In this document: positions 7,470 through 17,445 of the stretch, one piece after another
How the letters are laid out: the number at the start of each line of letters is the position of its first letter
Numbering within the stretch: position 1 is the stretch's first letter
Source: an uncultured Muribaculaceae bacterium
GTDB taxonomy: Bacteria; Bacteroidota; Bacteroidia; Bacteroidales; Muribaculaceae
Assembly: GCA_910578075.1 (NCBI GenBank)
Contig: CAJTPK010000001.1
Location: 1 to 51,774 of the forward strand
Reading direction: 5' to 3'
DNA length: 51,774 nt
Notes under the pieces: generated by a model
Databases searched by the model: none
Told to the model about the DNA's origin: nothing
The model's input: only the letters and a program-made list of their open reading frames with translations
Translations under genes and position numbers: made by a program

Positions 7470-10238
7470 TTATATTGTGAGATTCAACTCCATTCCAAAA
7501 TATGGTTTTGCATTGCGACGTATTGTCATGCCGTTTACTTTATAATCCGGCAGATAGTCAATTATTCTGTTTACAAACAATGATATTCTTAACCATCTGC
7601 CTATTGATTTTGATGCCTTGAGATTAAGGTATACGGCCGGGACTACCTTTACCGGATTATATTGAGTCTCGTTATATGTTTTTATCAGAGATGCAAGCAT
7701 GATGTCTTTTTCGGAATCAGAGGTGTATTCGTGTATCGTACCATCCGCAGAATCGAGGTAATATGAAGGTCTTCCATTTTTATGTAGCATCGTAGACTTC
7801 ACAAACCACATGCATTGAACGGATGTTGTGAAAATGAGACCGAGATTTGTGAGCTGGGTGTCAAACATAAAATTAGTGTTGAACTGCTCATTGACGCGTC
7901 CGTCATTGTAATCATAGATGCCGACATAGCGTTCGCTGACAGGTTTGCCGTCAATTACATCGCTTACGGAGGAATATAGCATCTGAGAGTTTGAATAGGT
8001 TGATTTGAACCAGGCTCCGCTGATTATAAGTGAAGTTTTCAACAGGGACCACCGCATGGTGTTAAGCTGGAATTCCACACCCTGTTTGTCAATGCGGGTG
8101 CCATTGGTGACCACCCGGTGCCCGTCAAGAATTGTCTTGTCGGTAAATGGCAGTGATTCGAGATCCGGGGGAGCAGATAGCATGTCCGGATCTATTGCGG
8201 ATGCGTCATATTCCCGATAGGAGTATGGTGTATAAATTGATGAGTAACGGAAACCGGAGCGCAGACGTTCGTCAAAGAAAGTTACGGAAAGTCTGTTGTC
8301 ACCGAATGAGGCACCTAAACGTATCTCCCATTTCCTGTTTTTAGCGGGATGAAGATTGAAGTTGGTCGCGTCATCAATATAGGTTCGTAAATTAAGGCGA
8401 CTATATTCAAGAGGATTGGAGACATCATAATAATTGAGTTGCACTATATCATTGTAATGAGCCTGAGGATACAGGTAGTCGATGGTTGGCATTTTAGTGG
8501 TTATGCCAAATCCCCCTCCGATGAATGGTCGTAGGTCGCGATAATCCGGGAGATGCCAGAGAATGTTGAGCCGTGGATCAAGAAATATCTTATTGGAGAT
8601 GTAGTATCTTTTATCCAGGCCGGGAAGAGATGTTCCGCGCAGACCTGCCTGAAAATCAAAGTATCCGGCTGTGGTTTTCAGAGTGACGAGATCCTGAATA
8701 TAAAAAGCGAGCACATTTAGAGCCGGAATATCCGAGAATCTTCTCGGACGCGATGTCCAAGAGGCGGAAAGGGGGCGCATCAAGTCATAGACCTGTCCGT
8801 CTCCAAGGTTTTTTGAAAGGTTCCATTCTATTCCAGCTTTATATTTGTTGGAGATAATTCCGCTCAAAATGTTACCGCTCAACGAAGCTTTAAGGAATGC
8901 GTTAAGTGGTTTCCCCTCACTGCGGTAATCTGAGATATATTCCCCTATGAGGAAGTGCCCGTCGTGTACACCGGCCTCCATTGTGGTGGGGGCGGCAGAG
9001 GGACGGGACGGAGCCACCTGGCGTCTTCGTTCAAGAATGTCTTCCTGAAAACTCAGCGATCCGTTTAATTCAATATTCGAAAGCCATGAAATCCGGGATA
9101 AAGTAATAATGCTTTCCGCATTGACCGAGTATCTGCTGTATCTACTTTTGTATTCATCAATTTTTCCATTTGCAAGATCCGGATCGACTTTGGCATTGTC
9201 GAAAGAACCGGTGTAGTCAGCTCCGGAGTTAAACCGTATATTCCCCCAGTCATTCATCCAGTTGGCAGAAAATCTTGCGGAGCCGGATAAGCGTTTGTAT
9301 GTCTCAAGATTGTTTCGGGGGTCAACTTTGGAATCCATGTAACTCAGGTCGAGATTCAGTATGTTTCCGGAATGAGAAACTAAAAAACCTTTACCGGCAG
9401 ACAGAAGTTTACTCCATTCATCAGCCTTGAAACGTGCGGAAAAAGGAGTGGCACGTCTGATTCTTCTGATATTGACCATGCCTGAAGTCAGATTGCCATA
9501 TTCCGCGGAAGGAATGCCTCTGATAATCTCCACACTTTCGATATTATCGGTGCCGATTGATCTCATATCTACTCCTTTGTTTGTTGTGCTTCTGGCAAAA
9601 TCCGGTGAAGAACTATCATTGGTAGTGCCGATACCTTGAAGATTTGCATCGTTGTTTACAGGAGCGCCATCAACAACAAAAAGAGTGCCGAGAGAAGTGA
9701 TGGCATAGTCCGGATTAGTTGTGGAAGTTCCTGTTGCGCCTAAATTCCCGGTTTCCCTCAATGTGATTGTGTTGGCTGCTCCCATCTGTGGATCCTTGGA
9801 TATGTTTCCGGGAAGTAGTTCCAGGATATCAGTAAAACTCGAGGGTTGCAGATGAGACATAGCAGCCCTGTCGATTTTAGAGCCTGACGACATACCCTCA
9901 CTCTCTTTTGCAGTTACCACAACTTCTCCCAAAGTCAGGGTATTTGCCTGTAAAGAGAAATTTTTTTCTGCATTTTGAGAATTGACGAAGAGAGGTTTTC
10001 TTAATTCTTTGTAACCTACGTAGGTTATAGATAATGAATATTTGCCTTCCGGTAAATCTATGGAATACATTCCTTCGGCATCAGCAACGCAGGAATGGTT
10101 GCCGGGCATAATTCTCAATAAACAGAAAGAAAGAGGAGAATGGTCAGCGGAGTCTGTGACTTTGCCACTGATAACAGTTGCTCCGGAGGTAAGCCCTCCG
10201 GCAAGAATCATAGTTATATAAAGAATTAATCTGCGCAT
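7470..10238 (-). CDS. TonB-dependent receptor with carboxypeptidase-like domain
   Basis: A 922-residue outer-membrane transporter. After the signal peptide (residues 1-20) comes a CarboxypepD_reg-like beta-sandwich (about 22-95, beginning VISGKVTDSADHSPLSF). A TonB-box-like LGEVVVTAKE, a plug with VDGAPVNND and VEIIRGIPSAEYG, and then a long 22-strand-type barrel complete it. It is first in the four-gene minus-strand operon, with a TAATTTTG promoter box 13-20 bases upstream. It should import a large ligand using TonB energy. With an M16 protease in the same operon, a peptide or small protein is the most economical guess; iron or haem is the main alternative. Confidence 0.92.
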   Translation of the reverse strand: MRRLILYITMILAGGLTSGATVISGKVTDSADHSPLSFCLLRIMPGNHSCVADAEGMYSIDLPEGKYSLSITYVGYKELRKPLFVNSQNAEKNFSLQANTLTLGEVVVTAKESEGMSSGSKIDRAAMSHLQPSSFTDILELLPGNISKDPQMGAANTITLRETGNLGATGTSTTNPDYAITSLGTLFVVDGAPVNNDANLQGIGTTNDSSSPDFARSTTNKGVDMRSIGTDNIESVEIIRGIPSAEYGNLTSGMVNIRRIRRATPFSARFKADEWSKLLSAGKGFLVSHSGNILNLDLSYMDSKVDPRNNLETYKRLSGSARFSANWMNDWGNIRFNSGADYTGSFDNAKVDPDLANGKIDEYKSRYSRYSVNAESIITLSRISWLSNIELNGSLSFQEDILERRRQVAPSRPSAAPTTMEAGVHDGHFLIGEYISDYRSEGKPLNAFLKASLSGNILSGIISNKYKAGIEWNLSKNLGDGQVYDLMRPLSASWTSRPRRFSDIPALNVLAFYIQDLVTLKTTAGYFDFQAGLRGTSLPGLDKRYYISNKIFLDPRLNILWHLPDYRDLRPFIGGGFGITTKMPTIDYLYPQAHYNDIVQLNYYDVSNPLEYSRLNLRTYIDDATNFNLHPAKNRKWEIRLGASFGDNRLSVTFFDERLRSGFRYSSIYTPYSYREYDASAIDPDMLSAPPDLESLPFTDKTILDGHRVVTNGTRIDKQGVEFQLNTMRWSLLKTSLIISGAWFKSTYSNSQMLYSSVSDVIDGKPVSERYVGIYDYNDGRVNEQFNTNFMFDTQLTNLGLIFTTSVQCMWFVKSTMLHKNGRPSYYLDSADGTIHEYTSDSEKDIMLASLIKTYNETQYNPVKVVPAVYLNLKASKSIGRWLRISLFVNRIIDYLPDYKVNGMTIRRNAKPYFGMELNLTI

Positions 10239-10250
10239 AATTTACTTATG

Positions 10251-10258
10251 CAAAATTA
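10251..10258 (-). promoter_or_regulatory. -7 promoter box of receptor/M16 operon
   Basis: The minus strand reads TAATTTTG 13-20 bases before the receptor ATG, giving a very short leader. It sits back to back with the plus-strand promoter at 10383. Confidence 0.55.
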
Positions 10259-10382
10259 CAATGTTGTGTATTCGGCAACAATACCCGTTATTTGGTAATT
10301 TTATGTTTATTTTGCGAGAACTAAGACAGTTGTGGATTTAAATTACTCAATTCAAGGTATTGTCAGTGATTGTTTCCGGTTC

Positions 10383-10390
10383 TAATTTTG
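10383..10390 (+). promoter_or_regulatory. -7 promoter box of T9SS cargo gene
   Basis: TAATTTTG on the plus strand, 29-36 bases before the ATG at 10419. A TTGTTTCC stretch about 15 bases upstream may serve as a weak -33 region. Confidence 0.55.
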
Positions 10391-10418
10391 CAGCAGTAAA
10401 AATCAATAGAAATATTAA

Positions 10419-12212
10419 ATGAAAAAATCGTTACTTTTTGTATCTCTTCTGACAGCGATATCAGTGTATGGTCAGACATCTTCTCAGCCAACAACCGCCT
10501 GGGCTAATATCCTTACGGGGATTCCCGGACAGGATCAATCCAGTTCAATAGCAACATATGGCAAAGAAGCTGTATACTGGATGCTAACGGATGGATCCAA
10601 AACATCAGATCGTGACGTGATTTATGGTAACGATGAGTTATATCAGGGTGCGTTATATGATGGAACAAGCTCAAACAAGAACCTGACACTGCTCAAGACA
10701 GATTCGAATGGAAATAAACAGTGGTGTGTATATTCCTCATGGGGTGATTTTTCTCCGAATGAAGGTGGAGTAGCAGTAAAATCTAATGGAGATGTTGTGT
10801 TTTCATGCACGGTGCGTCATACTGACGGTTATCTTGATAAGCCCATCACGATAGTGGATGCAAAGGGGAAAAACACGGAAATTAACTGGGATGTTGAGAA
10901 GAGATGGCTGGAACTTATTGTCGGTACAGTATCGTCAGATGGCGAATTATTGTGGGTACGCACGTATGGTATAGACAATACATTGGCTTCCACGGGAGCG
11001 TTTCTCGCGAATTCATTGACGAACAGTAGTGTGGCAGTGGATGATGAGGGAAATATCTATGTCGGAGGTAACTATCGCTCAGCTATGACTTTTCCCAAAA
11101 CTGACAATACTACAGTAACCCTGCAACCTAAAAATATAGAGAACTGGAAAGGCGACTCACAAAGCACAGTCGGCTCGTTATATCTCGTAAAGCTTGATTC
11201 TGATGGTTACTATCTAAATCACCTTGCTGAGACAGGCTCGGATATAGCAGCTTCCTATATTCAGAATCTTGAATGGAAAGATGGCAATCTATATGTCTGC
11301 GGCTATCTGAAAGGTAATGAGAATGCCACTGTAAACATTGCAGGGGTGGATCTGACTCCTACACAATACTTTTGCCCTCTTATCGGCTGTCTCAATGGAG
11401 CACTTGAGGCATCTTGGCTTAAATGTTTGCCCGGAGATGCAGTGGGGGGAACAAGCACAGTTCAAAATGTAGGTCTCACGGTTGAAGATGGCAGTGTATG
11501 GTATGCCGGAATGTTTAATGGAAAGATTTCTGATTCATCCGATAATTCTAAATACGTGGCTTCAGCGTCGAAGAATCCAAGAGAAGGATTTATAATTGAG
11601 CTGTCGGCAATGGATGGATCATGGAAAAACGGAGTGACTTCCAAACAAGGGTTCTCAGATGCCGCGTTGACTGGATATTCAAAAGTCATTGTGCCCTCAA
11701 ATGAATTATCTAATTTATATGTGTATGGTTATAATATGACCAATGGAGTTTTCCTGCGTTGTTATGACAGGTCGACACTTGATGCCAAGGTAGATGATTC
11801 ATGGTATATAATTACAAGTGCAGGGATGGTGACAAGTCAATGTATAAATTATGTTCCTGAGATCGGTGCCGTGTATACCACTTCCAGATCTAATAAGGCA
11901 TTCCTGCCTATAAATGGACAGGAGACTGAAGCTGTCACTGGATTCGTAAATCTTCTTGCCCGCTTCAATATGCCCGAAGGTTTTACGACCGGAATTAACG
12001 AAGTAAACAATGAAAAGAATGAGCGCATTTCCATCAATGTTGCAAAAGGAGTTATAATTGCTGAGAATAAATCTGATGTCAATATAAATATAATGATATT
12101 TGATTTGACAGGAAGATGCGTATGCTCCAATTCAATCGGAGCCGGCGAGAAACAAATTATAAATCTTGAATCCGGAATCTACATTGTGAACGGGCGCAAG
12201 ATAATGCTCTAA
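10419..12212 (+). CDS. Secreted propeller-like protein with T9SS sorting tail
   Basis: A 597-residue secreted protein with a signal peptide ending SVYGQ and no lipobox. The body has repeated blades of the type GNIYVGGNY, GNLYVCGYL and SVWYAGMF, resembling SBBP-like beta-propeller repeats. The last 70 residues form a type A T9SS sorting domain: INIMIFDLTGRCVCSN, then LESGIYIVNGRKIML. It should cross the outer membrane by type IX secretion and be anchored or released at the surface. It is transcribed divergently from the receptor/M16 operon and shares its intergenic region, which may mean shared control. Its ligand or enzymatic activity is unknown. Confidence 0.8.
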   Translation: MKKSLLFVSLLTAISVYGQTSSQPTTAWANILTGIPGQDQSSSIATYGKEAVYWMLTDGSKTSDRDVIYGNDELYQGALYDGTSSNKNLTLLKTDSNGNKQWCVYSSWGDFSPNEGGVAVKSNGDVVFSCTVRHTDGYLDKPITIVDAKGKNTEINWDVEKRWLELIVGTVSSDGELLWVRTYGIDNTLASTGAFLANSLTNSSVAVDDEGNIYVGGNYRSAMTFPKTDNTTVTLQPKNIENWKGDSQSTVGSLYLVKLDSDGYYLNHLAETGSDIAASYIQNLEWKDGNLYVCGYLKGNENATVNIAGVDLTPTQYFCPLIGCLNGALEASWLKCLPGDAVGGTSTVQNVGLTVEDGSVWYAGMFNGKISDSSDNSKYVASASKNPREGFIIELSAMDGSWKNGVTSKQGFSDAALTGYSKVIVPSNELSNLYVYGYNMTNGVFLRCYDRSTLDAKVDDSWYIITSAGMVTSQCINYVPEIGAVYTTSRSNKAFLPINGQETEAVTGFVNLLARFNMPEGFTTGINEVNNEKNERISINVAKGVIIAENKSDVNINIMIFDLTGRCVCSNSIGAGEKQIINLESGIYIVNGRKIML

Positions 12213-12256
12213 AAAGATTATATAGATTTTGAGTTATAGACGTAAGTTACATAGAC

Positions 12257-12300
12257 AAAAAAGATTCCCGCCCTGCGCTGTGAAGCGAAGAGCGGGAATC
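12257..12300 (-). terminator. Terminator at end of the B12-uptake operon
   Basis: GATTCCCGC (12263-12271) pairs with GCGGGAATC (12292-12300). On the minus strand the hairpin is followed by six T. It starts three bases after the stop codon of the last operon gene and may also stop plus-strand transcription from the converging gene, though the plus side lacks a T-run. Confidence 0.8.
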
Positions 12301-12303
12301 GCT

Positions 12304-14007
12304 TTATCTTATATAAATTTTTCTTGTGTTATTCCCTTTTCGCATTATATAAATGCCGGATGATACAGGTCTGGATGATAAAGGAATACCCGACAATGTG
12401 AGATATTTTTCATCATCATTCTCTAACACGATCTGACCGACACCGCTTGTCGAAAATCTTATGTTTACACGTGCCAATGCAGTTTGTCCGTTACTGTTAC
12501 CTTTTATAATAATAACTCCGTTGCTATTTTCATCTGCAGAATCGGTTGATATTTTAAGGTCTCCGTTGACTATTTCAGCTTTAAAATCCGCATTTCCGGA
12601 GATTGACTCAATTGACTTTACAATACCGGACTCCATGGAATCTCCATCTGTAAATAACCCGGAAAGAGGGAAAGTATATATACCTCTTAAACCTGCAATA
12701 AACGTCAGGTCATCGTGTGCAACCGGAGGTAAATTATCAGGAAAAACCGGAAGCGAAGGAAACCAATAGTTCTGAATCATATCGTATTCGGAAATTATAT
12801 TGCCGAGATAGTCTGTCTTACGCAGTTTGTATGTGGGATTCTGGAAATAATGATACAGCGACATATATATTTCATCAGTGATAGGGTGCACTCTCATACT
12901 GCATCCATAGATATTCCATCGTGTATATTTATCAAGTTGTTGATCATTCGCTTCCTTATCAAGATTAATTACAATCGAGAATTCTTGTGAATCAATATCG
13001 TATCTATATACTCTCGCGTTTGAGAACCAAGAGTTGGGTCCCCCGTTCCAATAGATAGCATTCCTTTGATATGATGCGCAAAATGGATCAGGAGTCCACG
13101 CATACCAACTGTTTGACGGAGGGTAGAATCCTTCAGGCACCTTGATTACTTCGAATTCAAGCGTAGCCGGGTCAACTCTCATCAGATAGGGGAGAGCCGC
13201 TCCGGTTCCCTGTGTATCTTTTGCCACGCTTACCCATAGAGAGCCGTCCTTCGCCAAGATAACAGAGCCTATCCCCGGCATGATTTTGTTTTTACCCTCC
13301 CCAGGCTCCGGGAGAAGATTAAATACCGGATCCATTGTGACAATTTCTATGACTTTGTCACAAAATGGGTCGATAACAAGCAGACCGAATTGCTGATGTG
13401 CGGCAAAAACACGGTCATTCACCCGAACCATTGTTCCGCATTGGCCATGATACAAAGAGCCTGTGGGGTCCGTATTCGGTTTGCCATCGGCACCATTGGG
13501 ATTTGCCGAACCATCCACTTGACCTGTTACTTTATATGAATCCGTATCAAAAATCCAGATTCCGTTGCTGGTGGAAATGTATCCCTTGTGCTCGTCAACG
13601 CCAAGATATGCACGTCCGTCGCATTGATTTCCTGACGGATCAATAATTTGTGATTGATATAGCATCTCCATAGTCCGGGCATCAGCTACAGTGATTCTAC
13701 CACCTGTTATGGAAGCGCCAGGATCTTTTTCCTGTTTTGCAATAAGGAAGAATCTATTTCCATAAATTTGTCCGAATTGGTTTGTGCATCCCAGTTGACT
13801 GTTGTTTTCAATGTTGGCCGACTGAAATACTCGATAAGACCATTCTCCTTTATCAGAAATCCAGTTTACTGTAGAATTCTGATGTCCGTACCAGTCTTCA
13901 TTTACAATGAAGACACCATCTCTGTAATCTGCTTTTTCCGCATTGCATACTAAGCAAGAAAAAGCATTGATTAGAAATGCATAAGATAAATACTTGATTG
14001 TTCCCAT
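12304..14007 (-). CDS. BtuG-like beta-propeller with T9SS-type tail
   Basis: A 567-residue secreted protein: signal peptide (about 1-23, no lipobox), then from residue 27 a seven-blade YncE/DUF5074-like propeller. The propeller opens with VFIVNEDWYGHQNSTVNW and ends near NYWFPSLPVFPD. An Ig-like domain and a short C-terminal SSGIYIMRKGNNTRKIYIR follow, resembling a T9SS sorting tail. The propeller is clearly paralogous to the second half of the next gene upstream (LNEDWFGHTNSSINY) and shares the VNEG/VNED start with the BtuG-like lipoprotein of the same operon. It is probably a surface corrinoid-binding protein. It is last in the riboswitch operon, separated from the gene before it by two small hairpins. 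Confidence 0.75.
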   Translation of the reverse strand: MGTIKYLSYAFLINAFSCLVCNAEKADYRDGVFIVNEDWYGHQNSTVNWISDKGEWSYRVFQSANIENNSQLGCTNQFGQIYGNRFFLIAKQEKDPGASITGGRITVADARTMEMLYQSQIIDPSGNQCDGRAYLGVDEHKGYISTSNGIWIFDTDSYKVTGQVDGSANPNGADGKPNTDPTGSLYHGQCGTMVRVNDRVFAAHQQFGLLVIDPFCDKVIEIVTMDPVFNLLPEPGEGKNKIMPGIGSVILAKDGSLWVSVAKDTQGTGAALPYLMRVDPATLEFEVIKVPEGFYPPSNSWYAWTPDPFCASYQRNAIYWNGGPNSWFSNARVYRYDIDSQEFSIVINLDKEANDQQLDKYTRWNIYGCSMRVHPITDEIYMSLYHYFQNPTYKLRKTDYLGNIISEYDMIQNYWFPSLPVFPDNLPPVAHDDLTFIAGLRGIYTFPLSGLFTDGDSMESGIVKSIESISGNADFKAEIVNGDLKISTDSADENSNGVIIIKGNSNGQTALARVNIRFSTSGVGQIVLENDDEKYLTLSGIPLSSRPVSSGIYIMRKGNNTRKIYIR

Positions 14008-14037
14008 AATGTGAAACGAATTTCTTAATATATTTGT

Positions 14038-14083
14038 GGCTCAGGGAGGTTCCACGCGCCCTGAGCCTTAGTGCCTAAGCACT
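14038..14083 (-). promoter_or_regulatory. Paired intergenic hairpins inside the B12 operon
   Basis: GGCTCAGGG/CCCTGAGCC (14038-14046, 14059-14067) and AGTGC/GCACT (14070-14074, 14079-14083) lie between two operon genes. The minus-strand side continues ACAAATATATTAAG without a true T-run. They may be an RNA-processing or stability element, or a leaky terminator that lowers expression of the last gene. Confidence 0.5.
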
Positions 14084-14098
14084 GTTGTCAGCAAACGA

Positions 14099-17000
14099 TT
14101 ATTTTATTATTGCTTTGATTGCCAATCCAATGTCAGCTGTGCGTATGATGTATACGCCTGCCGGAATGTCAAGTATCAGTGTTTCATTATCCGCAGAAGG
14201 TGTGTATTCACGAATAATGTTGCCGTTCAGATCGTATACAGTCACATTTTTACCGGAAAGTCCGACTGTAAAGAGTGTGTTACCCTTGACATTCATTGAA
14301 GGAATCTGTCCTATCTCATTGATGCCTGAACCCAGGTCCACGTTCACAGGAAGTGTGTGACGAGTTGTCTTACCATTATGTTCGGCGATGAGTGTTAACT
14401 CGCCATTTCCTGTTGATTGTGGAGTCAGTGTCAGAATGTCGTTCTCAAATGAGTATGAGAATGGGGATACAGATGCTCTCGTATTTTCATTCACTATGTC
14501 AATATTGATTATCGGGTTGATGCCATCCTCATCCTCCACAAAATCCCTTAGATTTATAGATAGAGGTTTTGTGCTGATTTTGATACCATCAAGATCATTG
14601 AAACGAGGGGCATATTTATCGGGGAATATCGGGATGGCCGGGAACCAGAAATATGGTTTAAGCTGAGTATAGAAATTTTCCTCGGCCGTGGTGCCGTCAA
14701 TAGCGTAGATCCATTCATATCTATAGTTATAACTTGCTCCGTGAGTGGTGCACATCCATATTTCATCAGTTCTGTCATCATAGCGCATGGTGGCATATGG
14801 TGACTGGAATGTCGTTTCATTCATCCCCGGTCGCTTGCCAAGGCTGAAGAATGGTTTTTCAGGTAGCGGAGTGCCGATTTCCCATCTGTAAATATTGCCT
14901 GTTCCGCTGCCGAGTATGTCATCCTTATAGCCAGATCCGACATTTCCCCAATATATGACATTCTTTTTCTTTGATGCAAAGAAATTCGCTGATCTCCATG
15001 CACCCCATCCGGTATTCACAGTTCCGGCACCGGCAGGTAGAAGATGTCTTCCACATTCTTCCAAGGTTGACGGATTGACCATTACGAAGTATGTCTTACG
15101 GTTTGAGGTATCTGAATTATCTGTCTCGGCATACCATACATTTCCATCTGAGGAAATAAGAACTCCCTGCACACTATATTCCTCCTTATCAGAATCTGTG
15201 GAAAGATTTGTTCCGAGGGTCTTTATAATCTCGTCTGTATCAGTATCGATTACTATAAGACCATTTGACTGGGTCACGGCAAATACATATTTTCCGACAC
15301 AGACCATATCACCTGTCTGCCCTTCATAAAGTCCCTTGTTGTCGCCTGAGACTTTGATCTCATCACCTAAAGTGAAAGCGGAGGCTGCTACGGCTGGATC
15401 TGAACTTGCAGCATTGGCAAGGTCAATGTTGAGAACGCGTATACCCTTGTGATGCCCGATATAGATCTTGTCAGGACGCACACCGACACAAGCCCTGCCG
15501 TCACCTGCCATGGTTGATCCGTTAGGTCCGGCACCTGTTGTCCCCGCTGTTGTTCCAATCTCATCGAATGATGTGATACGTTTAAGAGTCTTTGCGTCTG
15601 CTATTACAAGGCGTCCTCCACCGACCCTGTATCTATCGCCATTATCTGCCTGTTGTTTTGACATAACATAGAGTCTGTCACCATATACCATACCGTATTG
15701 AGCAGTGCAACCGAATGAATGGCCAGGGTTCTGAGATTCGTATACGCGATACTTAATGTCTTTATCGGCGGTAATATAGTTTATAGAACTATTGGTGTGC
15801 CCGAACCAGTCCTCGTTAAGCCAAAATGTGCCGTCCTGATAATTATCAGCTTCGGGGTTTCTGTCACGAGGATCAATCGTTATCGTGAATTCTTCAGATT
15901 TTATTCCGCTTCCATCCATGCTATCAAACCAAGCTGTCATGCTTACCGGTTCTGTGTATTTTTCAAGTTCCGCGTTACTTTCCAGAACGCTCTCCCATTT
16001 TCTCTCTTTGGTGGCAGTGTATATTTCATTTGCAGGCAGAGGTGTGCCGAATGCCTTTGTTGTCAGGTCATAGCTTTTGTCCTGTTTCATGTAAGAGGCT
16101 GTCACTAAAGGTCCATTTTCAGATTTATCAAGAGATGTTCGAAGTTTAAGAGTTGGCAGGTCTGCGTCTTCCGGCTCAAATACCACATGAATTGGATAGG
16201 AATTATACATATATTCCTCTGCGGTATAAGCATTAAGATGTAATTCGGATCCGGCAATGTTTCCTACGCTTACCTTGGTAAGAAGCTTTTCAGCATATAT
16301 GTCTATCACACATTGTGCGGAGACCTCAGGATATGCCTTGGATTTGGCGGTAACGCGCATCTTGCCGGTGCCTTGCTTGTTGAAACTTGCAGTAAATTTT
16401 CTCGAATTATTCCTGTCGGGAGACAGATATCCTTGTGCGATACCGCCTTTCTCCTCAAGATTTTCATATGACAGGGAAAATCCTCCGGAATATGGACCGC
16501 TATCGTTTGTGGAAATCAACTCAAGCGGGTATTTTTCTGATATTTTAGCTCTTATGTTATCTTCAGAAAAAGCGATTCCAAGAAGAGGAGTGGGTTCTTT
16601 TACAGTGACAGTGCCTTCTGAAGTGGCTGGTGCTGCGGTTGCAGATGACGCTGATCCCTTTTTGTATCTCAATGACACTTTAGGTACTAAAGATCCACAG
16701 TGAGCAATGATTTCATCACCATCTTTAAATGTTGCAAGTGTAACTTTCATTCGGCTGTCTCCTAATCCAAGCAATGCAGAGCTTTCTGCATATGATATAG
16801 AAGATGCAATTTTTTTCTCGGCTGCGGTAAGTGTTACGGTTATGTTCGCAGTGGAGTTTCCTTCTCCGGCATTATAGTATACTGGAATAATAGGGGAGAT
16901 GTCCGACAAAACAATCTCAGTATTTTCTGCAAGCCATGCACCTATTGTCGATTCATCGGGAAGATAGAAAGGAGTGGTATCATACTTCGATATGAATTCA

Positions 17001-17437
17001 TACCCGGGATCATATGTAAGATAAAAGATATTTTTGCCATCGACGGTTGAAGTCTCGATATTCCATTGTCCTTTGTCACCTTCAATTCCCTGATGATCAT
17101 AGATCGTGTATTCAGGATCAGAAAGTTTTCCTTCACCTCCATTGTCAAAACATAGTGATCCGGCAGATGCCCCCTCCGGAGCATAAAATCTCCGGTCATT
17201 CTTGATAAGAGTAGTGATAATGTCCTGTTTTGCTGGAGATGCATCGTGCCTTAATCCAACAATAAGTTTATCAATACCTTGGTTATCATTCCATGAAAGA
17301 ATGACTGCGGATTCATTTTGCCCTTCTCCAATCCATGTGCGGATTCTGGAGAAATCAATCTCATTGTGGTTTGCGGCATACATACCGGCAGATATGCATA
17401 ATGCCGTAAGAGGAATGCCTCGTAAAGAATACTTCAT
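14099..17437 (-). CDS. Large multidomain B12-locus surface protein with T9SS tail
   Basis: A 1112-residue protein. In order: a signal peptide (1-21); an N-terminal domain (about 26-190) starting FSRIRTWIGEGQNESAVI that mirrors the stand-alone protein encoded just upstream; Ig-like or BACON-like beta-sandwiches (about 190-530); a BtuG-like propeller (about 535-940, opening LNEDWFGHTNSSINY and closing near YFWFPAIPIFPD); another Ig-like domain; and a type A T9SS sorting domain (about 1045-1112, VTVYDLNGNIIREY ... IPAGVYIIRT). It looks like a fusion of two modules that also occur as separate genes in this operon. By position under a cobalamin riboswitch it probably captures corrinoids or corrinoid-protein complexes at the surface. 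Confidence 0.8.
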   Translation of the reverse strand: MKYSLRGIPLTALCISAGMYAANHNEIDFSRIRTWIGEGQNESAVILSWNDNQGIDKLIVGLRHDASPAKQDIITTLIKNDRRFYAPEGASAGSLCFDNGGEGKLSDPEYTIYDHQGIEGDKGQWNIETSTVDGKNIFYLTYDPGYEFISKYDTTPFYLPDESTIGAWLAENTEIVLSDISPIIPVYYNAGEGNSTANITVTLTAAEKKIASSISYAESSALLGLGDSRMKVTLATFKDGDEIIAHCGSLVPKVSLRYKKGSASSATAAPATSEGTVTVKEPTPLLGIAFSEDNIRAKISEKYPLELISTNDSGPYSGGFSLSYENLEEKGGIAQGYLSPDRNNSRKFTASFNKQGTGKMRVTAKSKAYPEVSAQCVIDIYAEKLLTKVSVGNIAGSELHLNAYTAEEYMYNSYPIHVVFEPEDADLPTLKLRTSLDKSENGPLVTASYMKQDKSYDLTTKAFGTPLPANEIYTATKERKWESVLESNAELEKYTEPVSMTAWFDSMDGSGIKSEEFTITIDPRDRNPEADNYQDGTFWLNEDWFGHTNSSINYITADKDIKYRVYESQNPGHSFGCTAQYGMVYGDRLYVMSKQQADNGDRYRVGGGRLVIADAKTLKRITSFDEIGTTAGTTGAGPNGSTMAGDGRACVGVRPDKIYIGHHKGIRVLNIDLANAASSDPAVAASAFTLGDEIKVSGDNKGLYEGQTGDMVCVGKYVFAVTQSNGLIVIDTDTDEIIKTLGTNLSTDSDKEEYSVQGVLISSDGNVWYAETDNSDTSNRKTYFVMVNPSTLEECGRHLLPAGAGTVNTGWGAWRSANFFASKKKNVIYWGNVGSGYKDDILGSGTGNIYRWEIGTPLPEKPFFSLGKRPGMNETTFQSPYATMRYDDRTDEIWMCTTHGASYNYRYEWIYAIDGTTAEENFYTQLKPYFWFPAIPIFPDKYAPRFNDLDGIKISTKPLSINLRDFVEDEDGINPIINIDIVNENTRASVSPFSYSFENDILTLTPQSTGNGELTLIAEHNGKTTRHTLPVNVDLGSGINEIGQIPSMNVKGNTLFTVGLSGKNVTVYDLNGNIIREYTPSADNETLILDIPAGVYIIRTADIGLAIKAIIK

Positions 17438-17445
17438 AACTGTGA

